Translations under genes and position numbers: made by a program
Assembly (NCBI RefSeq): GCF_022354465.1
Contig: NZ_CP092361.1
Location: 744,001-808,000 of the forward strand
DNA from: Wielerella bovis
GTDB lineage: Bacteria > Pseudomonadota > Gammaproteobacteria > Burkholderiales > Neisseriaceae
Length of the DNA: 64,000 bases
Direction of reading: 5' to 3'
The notes under the pieces: generated by a model
Told to the model about the DNA's origin: nothing
What the model saw: the letters and a program-made list of their open reading frames with translations, nothing else
Database searches by the model: none
In this document: piece by piece, positions 7,690 to 17,771 of the stretch
Numbering within the stretch: position 1 is the first letter of the stretch
Layout: each line of letters begins with the position of its first letter

Positions 7690-9849
7690 CTACATTTCCT
7701 GATAATCCACATCAATATGCCAACGGATTTTATTATCCCGATACTGCGCCAACACCTGTTCCCACAAACCCAACGCCCGATGTAACGCTCCCCTATCCGC
7801 GCTTTCCACAAAAATCTGCGCCCGTTCACGCTCTGCCAGTCGCGCCATCAACATCGGCACTGCACCCATTTGCCACACATTTTCAGGCAACAAAGGCGCA
7901 ATCACATCACGAATTTCATTTAAAAAATCAACCGCTTCACTCATTTGCACCGCGTCCGCACGGATGGCAGCCTGAAAACCAAACGGTGGCAAATTAAATA
8001 ATTGCCGTTGCGCCAATTCGTGTTCCGCAAATAAAACAAAATCTTGCGCCTTAATCGCGTGAAAAATCTCGTGTTCAGGCAGCCGCGTTTGAATCAGCAC
8101 CCGCCCACGATGTTCCGCCCGTCCCGCTCGCCCCGACACCTGCATTAATTCGGCAAACAAGCGTTCTGGCGCACGAAAATCGCTGCTAAACAATGAACCA
8201 TCGGCATTTAATACCACCACCAAATTCAAACGCGCAAAATCATGCCCTTTCGCCAACATTTGCGTCCCCACCAACACGTCCAGCTCATTCGCCGCGATTT
8301 GCGCGTACAAATCCGCCCAATCCGTTTTGCGGCTAGTGCTGTCCCTGTCCACACGCGCAATTTTGGCGTGGGGCAACACATTTTTCAATGTTTCTTCAAC
8401 ACGTTGCGTGCCTTGCCCGACCGCCGTCAAATCCTGATTGCCGCATTCCGCGCACGAATGCGGTACAGGCTGCCTGAAATCGCAATGATGGCAACGTAAT
8501 TGCCTAGCCCTTTGATGTAAAACCATTTTTGCCGAACAATTCGGGCAACCAAAAGTATGCCCACAATCCGCACAAAACAAAGCTGGCGCAAAACCACGCC
8601 GATTCAAATACACCAAAGACAAACCGCCATTTTTAAAATTTTCTTTTAATAAATTAATCACTTGTGGCGAAAAACCATTGTCCAAAGGCACACGGCGCAC
8701 GTCCAGCACCGAAATCTCGGGCAATTGCGCCAACTCATTGGCACGATTGGATAAAGTCAATAATTGATACGCGCCCGATTGCGCCTTGTGCCACGTTTCC
8801 AAACTCGGCGTTGCGCTGCCCAACACAATCGGACACGCCGCCTGCCGCGCCCGCCACACCGCCAAATCGCGGGCATGATAGCGTAACTCATTGTCTTGTT
8901 TAAAAGAATTATCGTGTTCTTCGTCCACCACCACCAAGCCCAAATCCGCCATCGGCGTGAACACCGACAGCCGCGTGCCAATCACCAATTTCGCCTGCCC
9001 TAACATGGCGCGTAAATAATCACGTCCACGCGCCCCAGTCGCCGTTTGGCTGTGCAACACGGCGGTGGGCATATCGGGAAAACGCTGCGCCACACGCGTA
9101 AGTAATTGTGGTGTCAGGTTAATTTCAGGCAGCAAAAACAAAACCTGTTTGCCACGCGCCAACACGTCTGCCATGATGTCAAAATACACTTCGGTTTTGC
9201 CACTACCCGTAATGCCGTGCAGCAAAAATGTTTTATATTCAAATAGATGGGACTTGACGGCGGCGGCGGCGGCAGCTTGTTCCGCGTTCAAAATATGTTG
9301 CGATGGCGGAATGGGTGGCGTGGCGAGCGTGGTGCTTTCCAGCCAGCCAAGTTGTTCATATTCCTGAATAAAATCTTTGGCTTTGGGGTGGATTTTTTTC
9401 AGCGCGGCAAGATTCAGGCTGCCTGAAAGCAGCGCATGCCAAATGGCTAATTTTTTGGCGTGATTTTTGGGTGGTGGCGTTTGCGTTTTGCCCAGCGCAT
9501 TGAGCGTGTAAAAAATCGGGGCTTCGGGTAGTTCTATGGCTTTGTTTTCTTTGAGTAAACTGGGCAGCGCGGTAAACACGGTTTGCCCAATAGGATAGTG
9601 ATAGTAGCGCGATGTGAACTGAATCAGTTGACGCCAATTTTCAGGCAGCCTGAAATCATTAAACACTTGAATAATTGGTAAAATTTTGTGAACATCAATA
9701 TCGGGCTGAACCTGATTTGCCCACACAATGCCAATTTGCGTCTTACCGCGCAATTTGACCAACACGCGGCTACCAAGCGGAATTTCTGCCGTATGTGAGT
9801 AAGTGAGTGGCGGCAAAATAGTGTTTAGGGCGATGTGATGGTAAATCAT
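7690..9849 (-). CDS. priA: Primosomal replication restart helicase PriA
   Basis: PriA is a superfamily 2 DNA helicase that recognises stalled forks and loads the primosome. The 719-residue protein has the N-terminal DNA-binding domain, Walker A GITGSGKTEVYF at about 212-223, a DEEH box at about 309-312, and the zinc-binding insert with four Cys pairs (CADCGHTFGCPNC, then CHHC and CAEC) at about 425-470. Helicase motifs LVGTQMLAKGHDF and QVSGRAGRAEHRG follow. A run of GCC codons gives a short polyalanine tract near residue 195. Full length. It lies upstream of no operon partner and ends at a DUS. Confidence 0.97.
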   Translation of the reverse strand: MIYHHIALNTILPPLTYSHTAEIPLGSRVLVKLRGKTQIGIVWANQVQPDIDVHKILPIIQVFNDFRLPENWRQLIQFTSRYYHYPIGQTVFTALPSLLKENKAIELPEAPIFYTLNALGKTQTPPPKNHAKKLAIWHALLSGSLNLAALKKIHPKAKDFIQEYEQLGWLESTTLATPPIPPSQHILNAEQAAAAAAVKSHLFEYKTFLLHGITGSGKTEVYFDIMADVLARGKQVLFLLPEINLTPQLLTRVAQRFPDMPTAVLHSQTATGARGRDYLRAMLGQAKLVIGTRLSVFTPMADLGLVVVDEEHDNSFKQDNELRYHARDLAVWRARQAACPIVLGSATPSLETWHKAQSGAYQLLTLSNRANELAQLPEISVLDVRRVPLDNGFSPQVINLLKENFKNGGLSLVYLNRRGFAPALFCADCGHTFGCPNCSAKMVLHQRARQLRCHHCDFRQPVPHSCAECGNQDLTAVGQGTQRVEETLKNVLPHAKIARVDRDSTSRKTDWADLYAQIAANELDVLVGTQMLAKGHDFARLNLVVVLNADGSLFSSDFRAPERLFAELMQVSGRAGRAEHRGRVLIQTRLPEHEIFHAIKAQDFVLFAEHELAQRQLFNLPPFGFQAAIRADAVQMSEAVDFLNEIRDVIAPLLPENVWQMGAVPMLMARLAERERAQIFVESADRGALHRALGLWEQVLAQYRDNKIRWHIDVDYQEM

Positions 9850-9969
9850 GGTGCAAGGTGGAAAATAATAGGTAAGCCAAAATTATCTTTCAGGCTGCCT
9901 GAAAACGCAATTTTACGTTGTGATTTAAATTGAATCCACTATACATATTTAATATAGATTACAATTTTA

Positions 9970-10000
9970 GGCAGCCTGAAAGATTTTTCAGGCTGCCTTT
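9970..10000. terminator. DUS-pair terminator after metF
   Basis: AGGCAGCCTGAAAG and CTTTCAGG-type arms enclose a short loop 3' of the leftward metF gene, with T runs on the outer sides. Another palindromic DUS lies about 70 bp further left. Confidence 0.75.
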
Positions 10001-10010
10001 ATTTGATAAA

Positions 10011-10853
10011 TTAATGTTTTTCTAAACGATTGCATAAAGTGGTGGTTAATTCAGCATTATTCATGGTGTAAAAATGCAAACCCGATGCGCCACCATCAAG
10101 TAAACGTTCACACATTTCGCCCACCACGTCCAACGCTAATGCTTTGATAGAGGCAGTATCATCCGCATAGGAATGCAATTTCAAGCGCAACCAACGGGGA
10201 ATTTCTGCGCCGCACAAATCGGAAAAACGCGCTAATTTATTAAAACTTTCAATCGGCATAATTCCTGGAATAATCGGAATATCTACGCCTTGCGCGCGTA
10301 CATCATCTACAAAACGGAAATAGGCATCGGTGTTGAAAAAATATTGCGTAATAGCGAAATCTGCGCCAGCTTTCACTTTGCGGACAAAATTTTTCACATC
10401 ATCGGCAGCGCTTTGTGCTTGAGGATGATATTCGGGATAGGCTGCTACAATAATTTGAAATTTATCGTTGTATTCTTGTCTCACAAATTCAACCAATTCA
10501 TTAGCATAGCGAAAACCTTGCATGCCATAACCTACGCCTGATGGAATGTCGCCACGCAACGCCACCAAACGGCGTACACCCAAAGCATAATATTCGTCTA
10601 ATAGAATTTTGATTTCTTCTTCAGTCATGCCGATGCAAGGCAAATGTGGTGCAACAGGGGTTTGTTCTGCCAAAATATCACGCACCATTTGCAAAGTGCC
10701 TTCACGTGTTGAGCCACCTGCGCCAGACGTGCAAGAGAAAAAGCTAGGCGATAATTCGCGCAATTGTTGGCGAATATGAATTTGTTTTGCGCGGCCTTCA
10801 GGTGTTCGTACAGGGAAAAATTCAAAACTGAGGTTTTTTTGTGATAAAGACAT
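10011..10853 (-). CDS. metF: 5,10-methylenetetrahydrofolate reductase
   Basis: MetF reduces 5,10-methylene-THF to 5-methyl-THF with FAD, supplying the methyl group for methionine synthesis by MetE, which is encoded 1.3 kb away. The 280-residue length matches bacterial MetF. Recognisable blocks are SFEFFPVRTPEG at the N terminus with the catalytic Glu, VRRLVALRGDIPSG, and the C-terminal GLHFYTMNNAELT. A GAGGAAC ribosome site precedes ATG 10853. I saw no clear MetR box upstream. An IS630-type element and a Correia-like repeat lie on its promoter side. Confidence 0.96.
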   Translation of the reverse strand: MSLSQKNLSFEFFPVRTPEGRAKQIHIRQQLRELSPSFFSCTSGAGGSTREGTLQMVRDILAEQTPVAPHLPCIGMTEEEIKILLDEYYALGVRRLVALRGDIPSGVGYGMQGFRYANELVEFVRQEYNDKFQIIVAAYPEYHPQAQSAADDVKNFVRKVKAGADFAITQYFFNTDAYFRFVDDVRAQGVDIPIIPGIMPIESFNKLARFSDLCGAEIPRWLRLKLHSYADDTASIKALALDVVGEMCERLLDGGASGLHFYTMNNAELTTTLCNRLEKH

Positions 10854-11026
10854 GATTGTTCCTCTTAAACTTCATTAAATAAATATATGTAAATTTAAAT
10901 GGTTATAATATTTTTCGCAATACTTTTTCTTTTGAAATATTCTCGTTATAAATATTAAAAAATTTCATATTGATATTTGTTTTAGGCCGCCTTAAACCTG
11001 TCCAATAATACTGGATTGAAACCTTA

Positions 11027-11133
11027 TATAGTGGATTCAATTTAAATCAGGACAAGGCGACAGCGACCGCCGTGTACACCTAGTACATAAGGGAGCTGGC
11101 AACGCTGTACTGGTTTAAATTGAATTCACTATA
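11027..11133 (+). repeat. Correia/NEMIS-like 107-bp element, copy 1
   Basis: It begins TATAGTGGATTCAATTTAAA and ends in the inverted form TTTAAATTGAATTCACTATA. The core GTGTACACCTAGTACATAA is shared with five other copies. Length and ends match the short form of Neisseria Correia repeats. It abuts the left end of the IS630-type element. Confidence 0.88.
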
Positions 11134-11140
11134 GGTGTAG

Positions 11141-12014
11141 AATTAAATAAACGGTACACACAGGAGAACAGTTATGGCTTATTCACAAGATTATCGCCAA
11201 ATGATTTTAGAAAAATTAAATTCGGGTTACAGCTACCGTGAATTGGCAGCGGAATATGGCATCAGTCGCAGTACCATTCAACTATGGAAAAAATGCATTG
11301 AACGTAAACCCTACCCCAAAAGAACCAATAAAATCAATGATGAATTATTGCGAAAAGACGTAGAACAATTTCCTGATGATTTTCAAAGAGAACGCGCTGT
11401 TCGCTTTAACTGTTCACAAAGAGCCATTGGTGTGGCACTTAAACGGCTAAAAATCACTCAAAAAAAAGATTCTTAAACACCCCAAAGCTCAACCCGAAAC
11501 AATTGAACAATTTCTCTCATTAAAACAACAGTATGAGCAAGAGAAACGTCCTATTGTTTATATTGATGAAAGTGGTTTTAAAAACCAAACTTATCGTCCT
11601 TATGCCTATGCGCCAAGAGGACAAGTTTGTCATGGCAATCACAACTGGCAAATCAAAAACACAACCAATGCCATTGGCGCACTGTACCAAAATCAATTGA
11701 TTGCAGTGGGTTTGTATGAATTCAGCATCAATTCAGATGTGTTTTATTCATGGGTTCAAAACGTTTTACTGCCACAATTACCGCCCAACAGTGTTTTGGT
11801 AATGGATAATGCGACTTTTCACAAACGTCAGGACATTCAAGAGCTTATTGTTTTATAAGGGCATGTGATTTTATGGTTACCGCCATACTGTCCTGATTTG
11901 AATTTAATTGAGCACACTTGGGCTTGGATTAAACATTTACGTCAAGATTGGTTATTGGATTGCATTCACTCTTTGTTTTTTTATTTTACTTGGTTGTGTA
12001 CCGAATTTTAATTT
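11141..12014 (+). mobile_element. Degenerate IS630-family insertion sequence
   Basis: About 874 bp bounded by imperfect terminal inverted repeats: AATTAAATAAACGGTACACA at the left (11141-11160) and TGTGTACCGAATTTTAATT at the right (11996-12014), matching with one gap. IS630 elements target TA; I could not define the target duplication with certainty. The transposase inside is broken (see the pseudogene). It separates metF from metE. Confidence 0.8.
11174..12010 (+). pseudogene. IS630-type transposase, broken
   Basis: The first 100 codons (11174-11476) encode a helix-turn-helix DNA-binding domain with YRELAAEYGISRSTIQLWKK. The frame then breaks in a run of eight A at 11460-11467; removing one A joins it to the DDE catalytic domain, where IVYIDESGF and VMDNATFHK carry the two Asp and DLNLIEHTWAWIK carries the Glu. 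An in-frame TAA at 11856-11858 interrupts the catalytic domain, and a further one-base shift near 11940 scrambles the C terminus. The A8 site alone could be a natural slippery site, as in active IS630 members, but the stop codon and last frameshift show the gene is dead. Confidence 0.85.
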
Positions 12015-12105
12015 CTTTATCTATATATATTGCCCCTAATTCAAGGACAATCTATAAAGTTTCAGATTTGTTTTGCACAAATTTCTACAATATTGTCCAT
12101 AAAAA

Positions 12106-12137
12106 AGGCAGCCTGAAAATTTTTCAGGCTGCCTTTA
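12106..12137. terminator. DUS-pair terminator after metE
   Basis: AGGCAGCCTGAAA and TTTTCAGGCTGCCT enclose only a few bases, just past the stop of the leftward metE gene. Confidence 0.8.
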
Positions 12138-12147
12138 AATTATTGTA

Positions 12148-14430
12148 TTAACGTGTTACTTTCAATTCTGTGCGTAATTTTTTGGTTACGTTCATCATTT
12201 TTTCAAGTTGTTCTGTTGTTTCTTCCCAACCGCGTGTTTTCAAACCGCAGTCTGGGTTCACCCACAAACGCTCAACAGGCACCACATTCATCGCTTTACG
12301 CAACAGGTGTTCAATTTCGCTTTCCGCAGGTACGCGTGGGCTGTGAATGTCGTACACGCCCGGACCGATGTCGTTCGGGTATTTGAATTCGCCAAATGCC
12401 GTCAGCAAGTCCATGTCTGAACGTGAGGTTTCAATGGTAATCACGTCCGCGTCCATGCTCGCAATCGCTGGCAAGATGTCGTTGAATTCAGAGTAGCACA
12501 TGTGGGTGTGGATTTGTGTGCTGTCTTGTGCGCCAGTTGATGACAAGCGGAAGGCTTCGCAAGCCCAATCCAAATACTCGTTCCATTGAGATTTTTTCAA
12601 TGGCATGGCTTCACGAATCGCAGGTTCGTCAATTTGAATGACTTTGATGCCCGCTTTTTCCAAATCCAACACTTCATCGTTCAATGCCAAAGCGATTTGT
12701 TTCGCCACCACGCTCAAAGGCACGTCATCGCGCACGAATGACCATTTGAACATGGTTACAGGACCCGTCAACATGCCTTTCATTGGGCGTTTGGTCAAAG
12801 ATTGTGCGTAAGAAGACCAGTAAACCGTCATTGGGTTTGGACGAGAAACGTCGCCGAAAATAATGGGCGGTTTCACGCAGCGTGAGCCGTAAGATTGTAC
12901 CCAGCCAAATTGCGTGAAGCAGTAGCCAGCCAACTGTTCGCCGAAGTATTCCACCATGTCATTGCGCTCGGCTTCGCCGTGTACAGGCACGTCCAGTTGC
13001 AATTTTTCTTGGATTTCAACGCAGTAGGCGATTTCTTTTTTCATTGCTGCATCGTAATCAGCCGCAGACAATTCGCCTTTTTTGAACGCTGCACGCGCCG
13101 CACGGATTTCAGCCGTTTGTGGGAAAGAGCCGATGGTGGTGGTTGGCAAGACAGGCAAGTTCATCCATGCTTGTTGTGCTTTAATGCGCTCGGCAAATGG
13201 CGATTTGCGTTGGTCTGCGCCAGCAGGCAAGTTTTCCAAACGCGCTTTAACGGCGTCATTGTGGATTTTCTTGTTGGTTGCGCGGTCAGCAGCCGCTTCG
13301 TCAGATGCTTTCAAGGCAGCCTGAACGCTGTCTTTGCCATGAGCCAAAGCTTGTTTAATCACGCCCAATTCAACCAATTTTTGCGCGGCAAACGCCATCC
13401 AGTTTTTGATTTCAGGGTCTAATTTTTCTTCAACCGCCAAATCTTGTGGGCTGTGCAGCAATGAGCAGCTTGGCGCAATCCACAAATTGTTGCCGAAAAT
13501 TTCTTTTACGGGGTTCAAAGTGTCAATGATTTTGGTCAAATTCGCTTTCCAAACATTGCGACCGTCCACCAAACCGATGGACAACACTTTGCTGCTTGGG
13601 TAGTTGTCGGCGAATACTTCCAGTTGTGGGTAATCGCGCACGCAGTCAATGTGTACACCGTGTACAGGCAGGCTGCTCAACAATTTGATGTGCTCGCTCA
13701 CGCCAGCGAAGTAAGTACCGATGATGATGCGAACGCCTGTGTTTGCCAATTCTTGATAAACTTCTGGGAACGCGTTTGTCCACGCATCGCCCGCATCTAC
13801 CGCCAAAATCGGCTCGTCAATTTGAATCCAATCCACACCTTCAGCCGCCAATTCGCGCAATAATTGTGCATAAACAGGCAACAATTTGGGCAACAAAGTT
13901 TTAATGCGGCAACCAAATTCTTCTTTTTTCTTACCCAACCACAACAAAGTCAAAGGACCAACCAAAGTCGGTTTAATATCATGACCTTGCGCTTTAGCTT
14001 CTTTGATTTGGGCAATCAAACGCGCAGAATGCGCTGAAAATTCAGTATCAGCATGCCATTCAGGTACGATGTAGTGGTAGTTGGTGTCAAACCATTTGGT
14101 CATTTCCATCGCAAATTGGGTGGCATTGCCGCGCGCCAGTTGGAAGTATTGTTCCAAAGTCAAATTGGCAGGGTCAAAACCGAAACGTTTTGGAATCGCA
14201 CCAACCGCACAAATCAAATCCAAAACATGGTCATAGAAAGAAAAATCGCCGACTGGCAACAAATCCGCACCTGCGGCTTTTTGGGTTGCCCAGTTCAAGC
14301 GGCGGATTTCGGCAGCCACTTCTTGCAATTCAGTTTCGCTTTTCGCGCCTTTCCAAAAGGCTTCTACGGCGAATTTCAATTCGCGTTTTTCACCCACGCG
14401 AGGGTAGCCAGATAAGTGAAATGTATTCAT
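12148..14430 (-). CDS. metE: Cobalamin-independent methionine synthase
   Basis: MetE transfers the methyl group of 5-methyl-THF triglutamate to homocysteine without B12. The 760-residue length is standard. The N-terminal domain begins [19 protein letters not shown]. The C-terminal catalytic domain has [14 protein letters not shown], the zinc ligands HTHMCYSEF (His and Cys), a Glu in [10 protein letters not shown], and the last Cys in [14 protein letters not shown] MetR-type box lies 85 bp upstream of the start, so activation by MetR under homocysteine is likely. Together with metF and metK it covers the methyl branch to SAM. Confidence 0.97.
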   Translation of the reverse strand: MNTFHLSGYPRVGEKRELKFAVEAFWKGAKSETELQEVAAEIRRLNWATQKAAGADLLPVGDFSFYDHVLDLICAVGAIPKRFGFDPANLTLEQYFQLARGNATQFAMEMTKWFDTNYHYIVPEWHADTEFSAHSARLIAQIKEAKAQGHDIKPTLVGPLTLLWLGKKKEEFGCRIKTLLPKLLPVYAQLLRELAAEGVDWIQIDEPILAVDAGDAWTNAFPEVYQELANTGVRIIIGTYFAGVSEHIKLLSSLPVHGVHIDCVRDYPQLEVFADNYPSSKVLSIGLVDGRNVWKANLTKIIDTLNPVKEIFGNNLWIAPSCSLLHSPQDLAVEEKLDPEIKNWMAFAAQKLVELGVIKQALAHGKDSVQAALKASDEAAADRATNKKIHNDAVKARLENLPAGADQRKSPFAERIKAQQAWMNLPVLPTTTIGSFPQTAEIRAARAAFKKGELSAADYDAAMKKEIAYCVEIQEKLQLDVPVHGEAERNDMVEYFGEQLAGYCFTQFGWVQSYGSRCVKPPIIFGDVSRPNPMTVYWSSYAQSLTKRPMKGMLTGPVTMFKWSFVRDDVPLSVVAKQIALALNDEVLDLEKAGIKVIQIDEPAIREAMPLKKSQWNEYLDWACEAFRLSSTGAQDSTQIHTHMCYSEFNDILPAIASMDADVITIETSRSDMDLLTAFGEFKYPNDIGPGVYDIHSPRVPAESEIEHLLRKAMNVVPVERLWVNPDCGLKTRGWEETTEQLEKMMNVTKKLRTELKVTR

Positions 14431-14511
14431 GTGTGTTTCTCCAAAAGTAGATGATGAATCATATATTCTCTTATTTTAATCTGTCATGCAACTGCTAAAT
14501 TTTAGCATTTA

Positions 14512-14530
14512 TTATGAATTTATTTCATAA
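14512..14530. promoter_or_regulatory. MetR-type operator upstream of metE
   Basis: TTATGAATTTATTTCATAA is a palindrome containing TGAA-N5-TTCA (14515-14527), the consensus bound by the LysR-type activator MetR at met genes. It is 85 bp upstream of the metE ATG and sits inside a longer imperfect palindrome with TTAGCAT and ATGCTAA ends. Confidence 0.65.
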
Positions 14531-14558
14531 ATATGCTAATAAATCATGACCTATAAAG

Positions 14559-14596
14559 TTTTTCAGGCTGCCTGAATAAAATAGGCAGCCTGAAAA
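14559..14596. terminator. DUS-pair terminator after recO
   Basis: TTTTCAGGCTGCCTGAA and AGGCAGCCTGAAAA form an inverted pair just beyond the stop of the leftward recO gene. Confidence 0.75.
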
Positions 14597-14602
14597 TATA
14601 GA

Positions 14603-15373
14603 TTAAGCAATATTTTCTGATGTATTCATATCGTATGATGCTCTAATTTGTTGTTTCCATAAATTTAATTGTTGCAATACTTTGCGGCTTTGTATGTCAT
14701 CAGGCAGCCTGAAATCCAATAATAAACGGGTTAATTGACGTGCGCTGTTTAAATCGGACTGTGGATTCAGGCTGCCTTGTCCCAATTCTTGCAATAATTT
14801 TCCCGATACAATCACGCCATCTTTTGGGGCAAATTCATCGGGCAAAATCACACGCGCAGCATTTTCAGGCTGCACCAAATAATTTTGTTCGGATTGAATC
14901 GGTGCGCCATTGGCATCGGTGCGCCAATCGGGTGCCACGCCTAATTCAGTCAGCAATCGCCATTCAAAATGACGCAGACTGTCGGCACAATCGGTTTGTG
15001 TACAAATGGTATGCAAAATTTCGTGCAACGCGGCAAATAATTGCGGTTGTGGGTCTTCGCGTGCAGTCAGTTTTAACACCAATTCATTGACATATAACGC
15101 GCTGAATAATGAACGATTTTTGGGCTGTTGCCAACCGCCTATCCATTCGGCACGATGCAAGGTTTTTAATTCTTCCTTGCCAAACCACGACGCGGACACG
15201 GGTACAAAAGGGACGAGTACGCCACGCAATTCTGAACCACGTGCCCGTGCGCTGCGTGCCAATAAGGATACGCGCCCATAATCGCGGCTGAATGCTTCCA
15301 CGCGCAAACTGTTTTCGCGCCATGCTTGTGTGGCGAGCAGGAAAATTGGTTGATGATTGATGCGGCTGGACAT
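14603..15373 (-). CDS. recO: DNA repair protein RecO
   Basis: RecO works with RecR and RecF to load RecA onto SSB-coated single-strand gaps. The 256-residue protein shows the N-terminal OB fold (PIFLLATQAWRENSLRVEAF, then GRVSLLARSARARGS) and the helical domain with ALYVNELVLKLTAREDPQPQ and LRHFEWRLLTELG. The family's zinc-binding cysteines are not present as a set, as in many beta-proteobacterial RecO. A DUS is read in frame as RLPDD near residue 220. The start at 15373 gives the normal N terminus. It is divergent from recG, with a DUS pair between them. Confidence 0.9.
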   Translation of the reverse strand: MSSRINHQPIFLLATQAWRENSLRVEAFSRDYGRVSLLARSARARGSELRGVLVPFVPVSASWFGKEELKTLHRAEWIGGWQQPKNRSLFSALYVNELVLKLTAREDPQPQLFAALHEILHTICTQTDCADSLRHFEWRLLTELGVAPDWRTDANGAPIQSEQNYLVQPENAARVILPDEFAPKDGVIVSGKLLQELGQGSLNPQSDLNSARQLTRLLLDFRLPDDIQSRKVLQQLNLWKQQIRASYDMNTSENIA

Positions 15374-15450
15374 GACAAATGAGAAATATCAAAAGAGTCC
15401 AATCATAACAGTTTTTCAGGCTGCATTCATAGATGATAAATGAAAGCAAT

Positions 15451-15498
15451 AAAGGCAGCCTGAAAATATAGTGAATATTCGTTTTCAGGCTGCCTTTT
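15451..15498. repeat. Inverted DUS pair between divergent recO and recG
   Basis: AAAGGCAGCCTGAAAAT and TTTTCAGGCTGCC enclose about 20 bases in the promoter region shared by two divergent genes. A terminator role is therefore unlikely here; the pair may serve uptake or sit in a 5' untranslated region. Confidence 0.6.
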
Positions 15499-15536
15499 CG
15501 CTATAATTCATTTTATTTCATTGTTTTATTTAAATT

Positions 15537-17579
15537 ATGCAGCCTGAAACGCGACAATTACTCAAAATTACCGATACCACCGCCCAAAAATTGGAGAAAT
15601 TACAGCTACATAGTGCGTGGGATTTGGCTTTGCATTTACCTTTACGTTATGAAGATGAAACCCAAATTGTCCCCATTGCTGGCGTGAATGTGGGCGATGT
15701 TTGCCAAGTAGAAGGCACGGTAATTTATCAAGAGATACAATTTAAACCAAGAAAACAACTGATTGCGCGTATTCAAGATAACAGCGGCGCGATGCTCAAT
15801 TTGCGTTTCATTCATTTTTACGCCAGCCATCAAAAACAACTGGCGCAAGGTCAAACTGTCCGCGCTTTGGGCGAAATCAAACGCGGTTATTTTGGCGATG
15901 AAATGATACACCCAAAAATCAAATCTCCAGAAAATAATAAATTAGCTCAATCGCTTACGCCAATTTATCCAACAACCAATGGTTTAAATCAACCTACTTT
16001 GCGCAAAGCCATTCAGGCTGCATTGGAAACAGTTAATTTGCAAGAAATTTTGCCCGAAAAAATATTGCAGAACTTAAAGTTACCCTCATTGGCACACAGT
16101 TTACGCACCTTGCATCATCCTCCGCCTGAATTATCCATGAACACATTGGCAAATGGCGCATTTCCTGCATGGCAACGCCTGAAATTTGATGAATTGCTGG
16201 CACAACAATTATCCATGCGTTTAGCACGACAACGTCGCCGCAATGGAATAGCTAAACCTTTGATAAGCAATAATTATTTATCCAAACAATTATTGGACAT
16301 TTTGCCTTTTCGTTTGACCGCAGCGCAAGAACGCGTGTGCGCCGAAATTCAAGCTGATTTGGCAAAAACTGTCCCCATGCATCGTTTATTGCAGGGCGAT
16401 GTGGGCAGCGGCAAAACGATTGTGGCGGCTTTGTCGGCTTTGGTGGCTTTGGAAAATGATGGGGTGCAGGTGGCGGTGATGGCACCGACTGAAATTTTGG
16501 CAGAACAGCATTTTATTAAATTTAAACAATGGTTTGAACCTTTGGGAATCAGCGTGGCGTGGCTTTCAGGCAGCCTGAAAAAGAAAGAAAAAGACCAAGC
16601 AAAAGCGGCTTTGGCTGATGGGCGGATTCGTTTGGCGGTCGGCACGCATGCTTTGTTTCAACATGATGTTTTATTTGATAATTTGGCTTTGGTGATTGTG
16701 GACGAGCAGCACCGTTTTGGCGTGGCGCAGCGTTTGGCGTTGAAAAATAAGGGGGAAGACGTACATCAATTGATGATGTCCGCCACACCGATTCCGCGCA
16801 CTTTGGCAATGAGTTTTTTTGCAGACTTGGACGTGTCGTCTATTGACGAATTGCCACCGAATCGTACGCCAATAAAAACAAAATTAGTCAATCATTTACG
16901 CCGTGCCGAAGTGGAAGGTTTTGTGTTAAACACTTGTCAAAAAGGGCAACAAGCGTATTGGGTTTGCCCTTTGATTGAAGAAAGTGAAACTTTGCAACTG
17001 CAAACCGCCACCGAAACGTGGCAAAATTTGCAGGCTGCCTTGCCTGATTTGAAGATTGGTTTGGTGCATGGGCGCATGAAACCTGCGGAAAAAGCGGCGG
17101 TGATGGCGGAATTTGTGTCAGGCAGCCTGAATGTGTTGGTGGCGACCACCGTGATTGAAGTGGGCGTGGACGTGCCAAATGCCAGTTTGATGGTGATTGA
17201 ACACGCTGAGCGCATGGGTTTGGCGCAATTGCACCAATTACGCGGACGAGTAGGGCGTGGCGCAGCAGCAAGCACTTGCGTGTTGTTGTTCGCCGAACCG
17301 CTTGGGCAAATCAGCAAGGCGCGCTTGAAAGTGATTTATGAACACACCGATGGTTTTGAGATTGCGCGGCAAGATTTGGAAATTCGTGGGCCAGGGGAAT
17401 TTTTGGGCGCAAGACAAAGTGGTGCACCCATGTTGCGCTTTGCTGATTTACAAACTGATGTCCCTTTGTTAGAAAAAGCGCGAGAAATTGCCCCTATTTT
17501 GATTGCGGATTATCCGGAGGTGGTGGATCAACATTTGGAGCGATGGTTGGGAAGTAAAGAAGGCTTTCTGGCGGCGTGA
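15537..17579 (+). CDS. recG: ATP-dependent DNA helicase RecG
   Basis: RecG remodels stalled forks and branch-migrates Holliday junctions. The 680-residue protein has the N-terminal wedge/OB domain, Walker A GDVGSGKTIVAA near residue 286, a DEQHRFGV box near 388, TATVIEVGVD-type motif (TTVIEVGVDVPNA) and QLRGRVGRG in the second RecA domain, and the C-terminal GPGEFLGARQSG hook. The start codon lies inside a near-perfect DUS (ATGCAGCCTGAA), so the protein begins MQPET. Two more DUS copies are read in frame as SGSLK and SGSLN. Confidence 0.97.
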   Translation: MQPETRQLLKITDTTAQKLEKLQLHSAWDLALHLPLRYEDETQIVPIAGVNVGDVCQVEGTVIYQEIQFKPRKQLIARIQDNSGAMLNLRFIHFYASHQKQLAQGQTVRALGEIKRGYFGDEMIHPKIKSPENNKLAQSLTPIYPTTNGLNQPTLRKAIQAALETVNLQEILPEKILQNLKLPSLAHSLRTLHHPPPELSMNTLANGAFPAWQRLKFDELLAQQLSMRLARQRRRNGIAKPLISNNYLSKQLLDILPFRLTAAQERVCAEIQADLAKTVPMHRLLQGDVGSGKTIVAALSALVALENDGVQVAVMAPTEILAEQHFIKFKQWFEPLGISVAWLSGSLKKKEKDQAKAALADGRIRLAVGTHALFQHDVLFDNLALVIVDEQHRFGVAQRLALKNKGEDVHQLMMSATPIPRTLAMSFFADLDVSSIDELPPNRTPIKTKLVNHLRRAEVEGFVLNTCQKGQQAYWVCPLIEESETLQLQTATETWQNLQAALPDLKIGLVHGRMKPAEKAAVMAEFVSGSLNVLVATTVIEVGVDVPNASLMVIEHAERMGLAQLHQLRGRVGRGAAASTCVLLFAEPLGQISKARLKVIYEHTDGFEIARQDLEIRGPGEFLGARQSGAPMLRFADLQTDVPLLEKAREIAPILIADYPEVVDQHLERWLGSKEGFLAA

Positions 17580-17771
17580 TTTTCAGGCAGCCTTTTAAAA
17601 AAATGGAAATAATCGATGTCATTGCGTATGCTATGCAGTTCAATCTTTAAAAATTAATCCACATTTTAATCTGAAAATGTAATATTCAATTGCAAGACAA
17701 AATAAGCAAACATTTGTATGCGCTACAATCCTGTTATAATTCCCTTTTTTATCTTAATTTGAATTTGCGCC

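Noticed and set aside
9260..9277. Trinucleotide GCC-type repeat in priA
   Set aside because: Only about five units, in frame, giving a short polyalanine tract; not a convincing contingency locus.
11948..12151. Separate 67-codon gene after the IS630 element
   Set aside because: Its start lies in the out-of-frame end of the dead transposase and it runs into the metE terminator.
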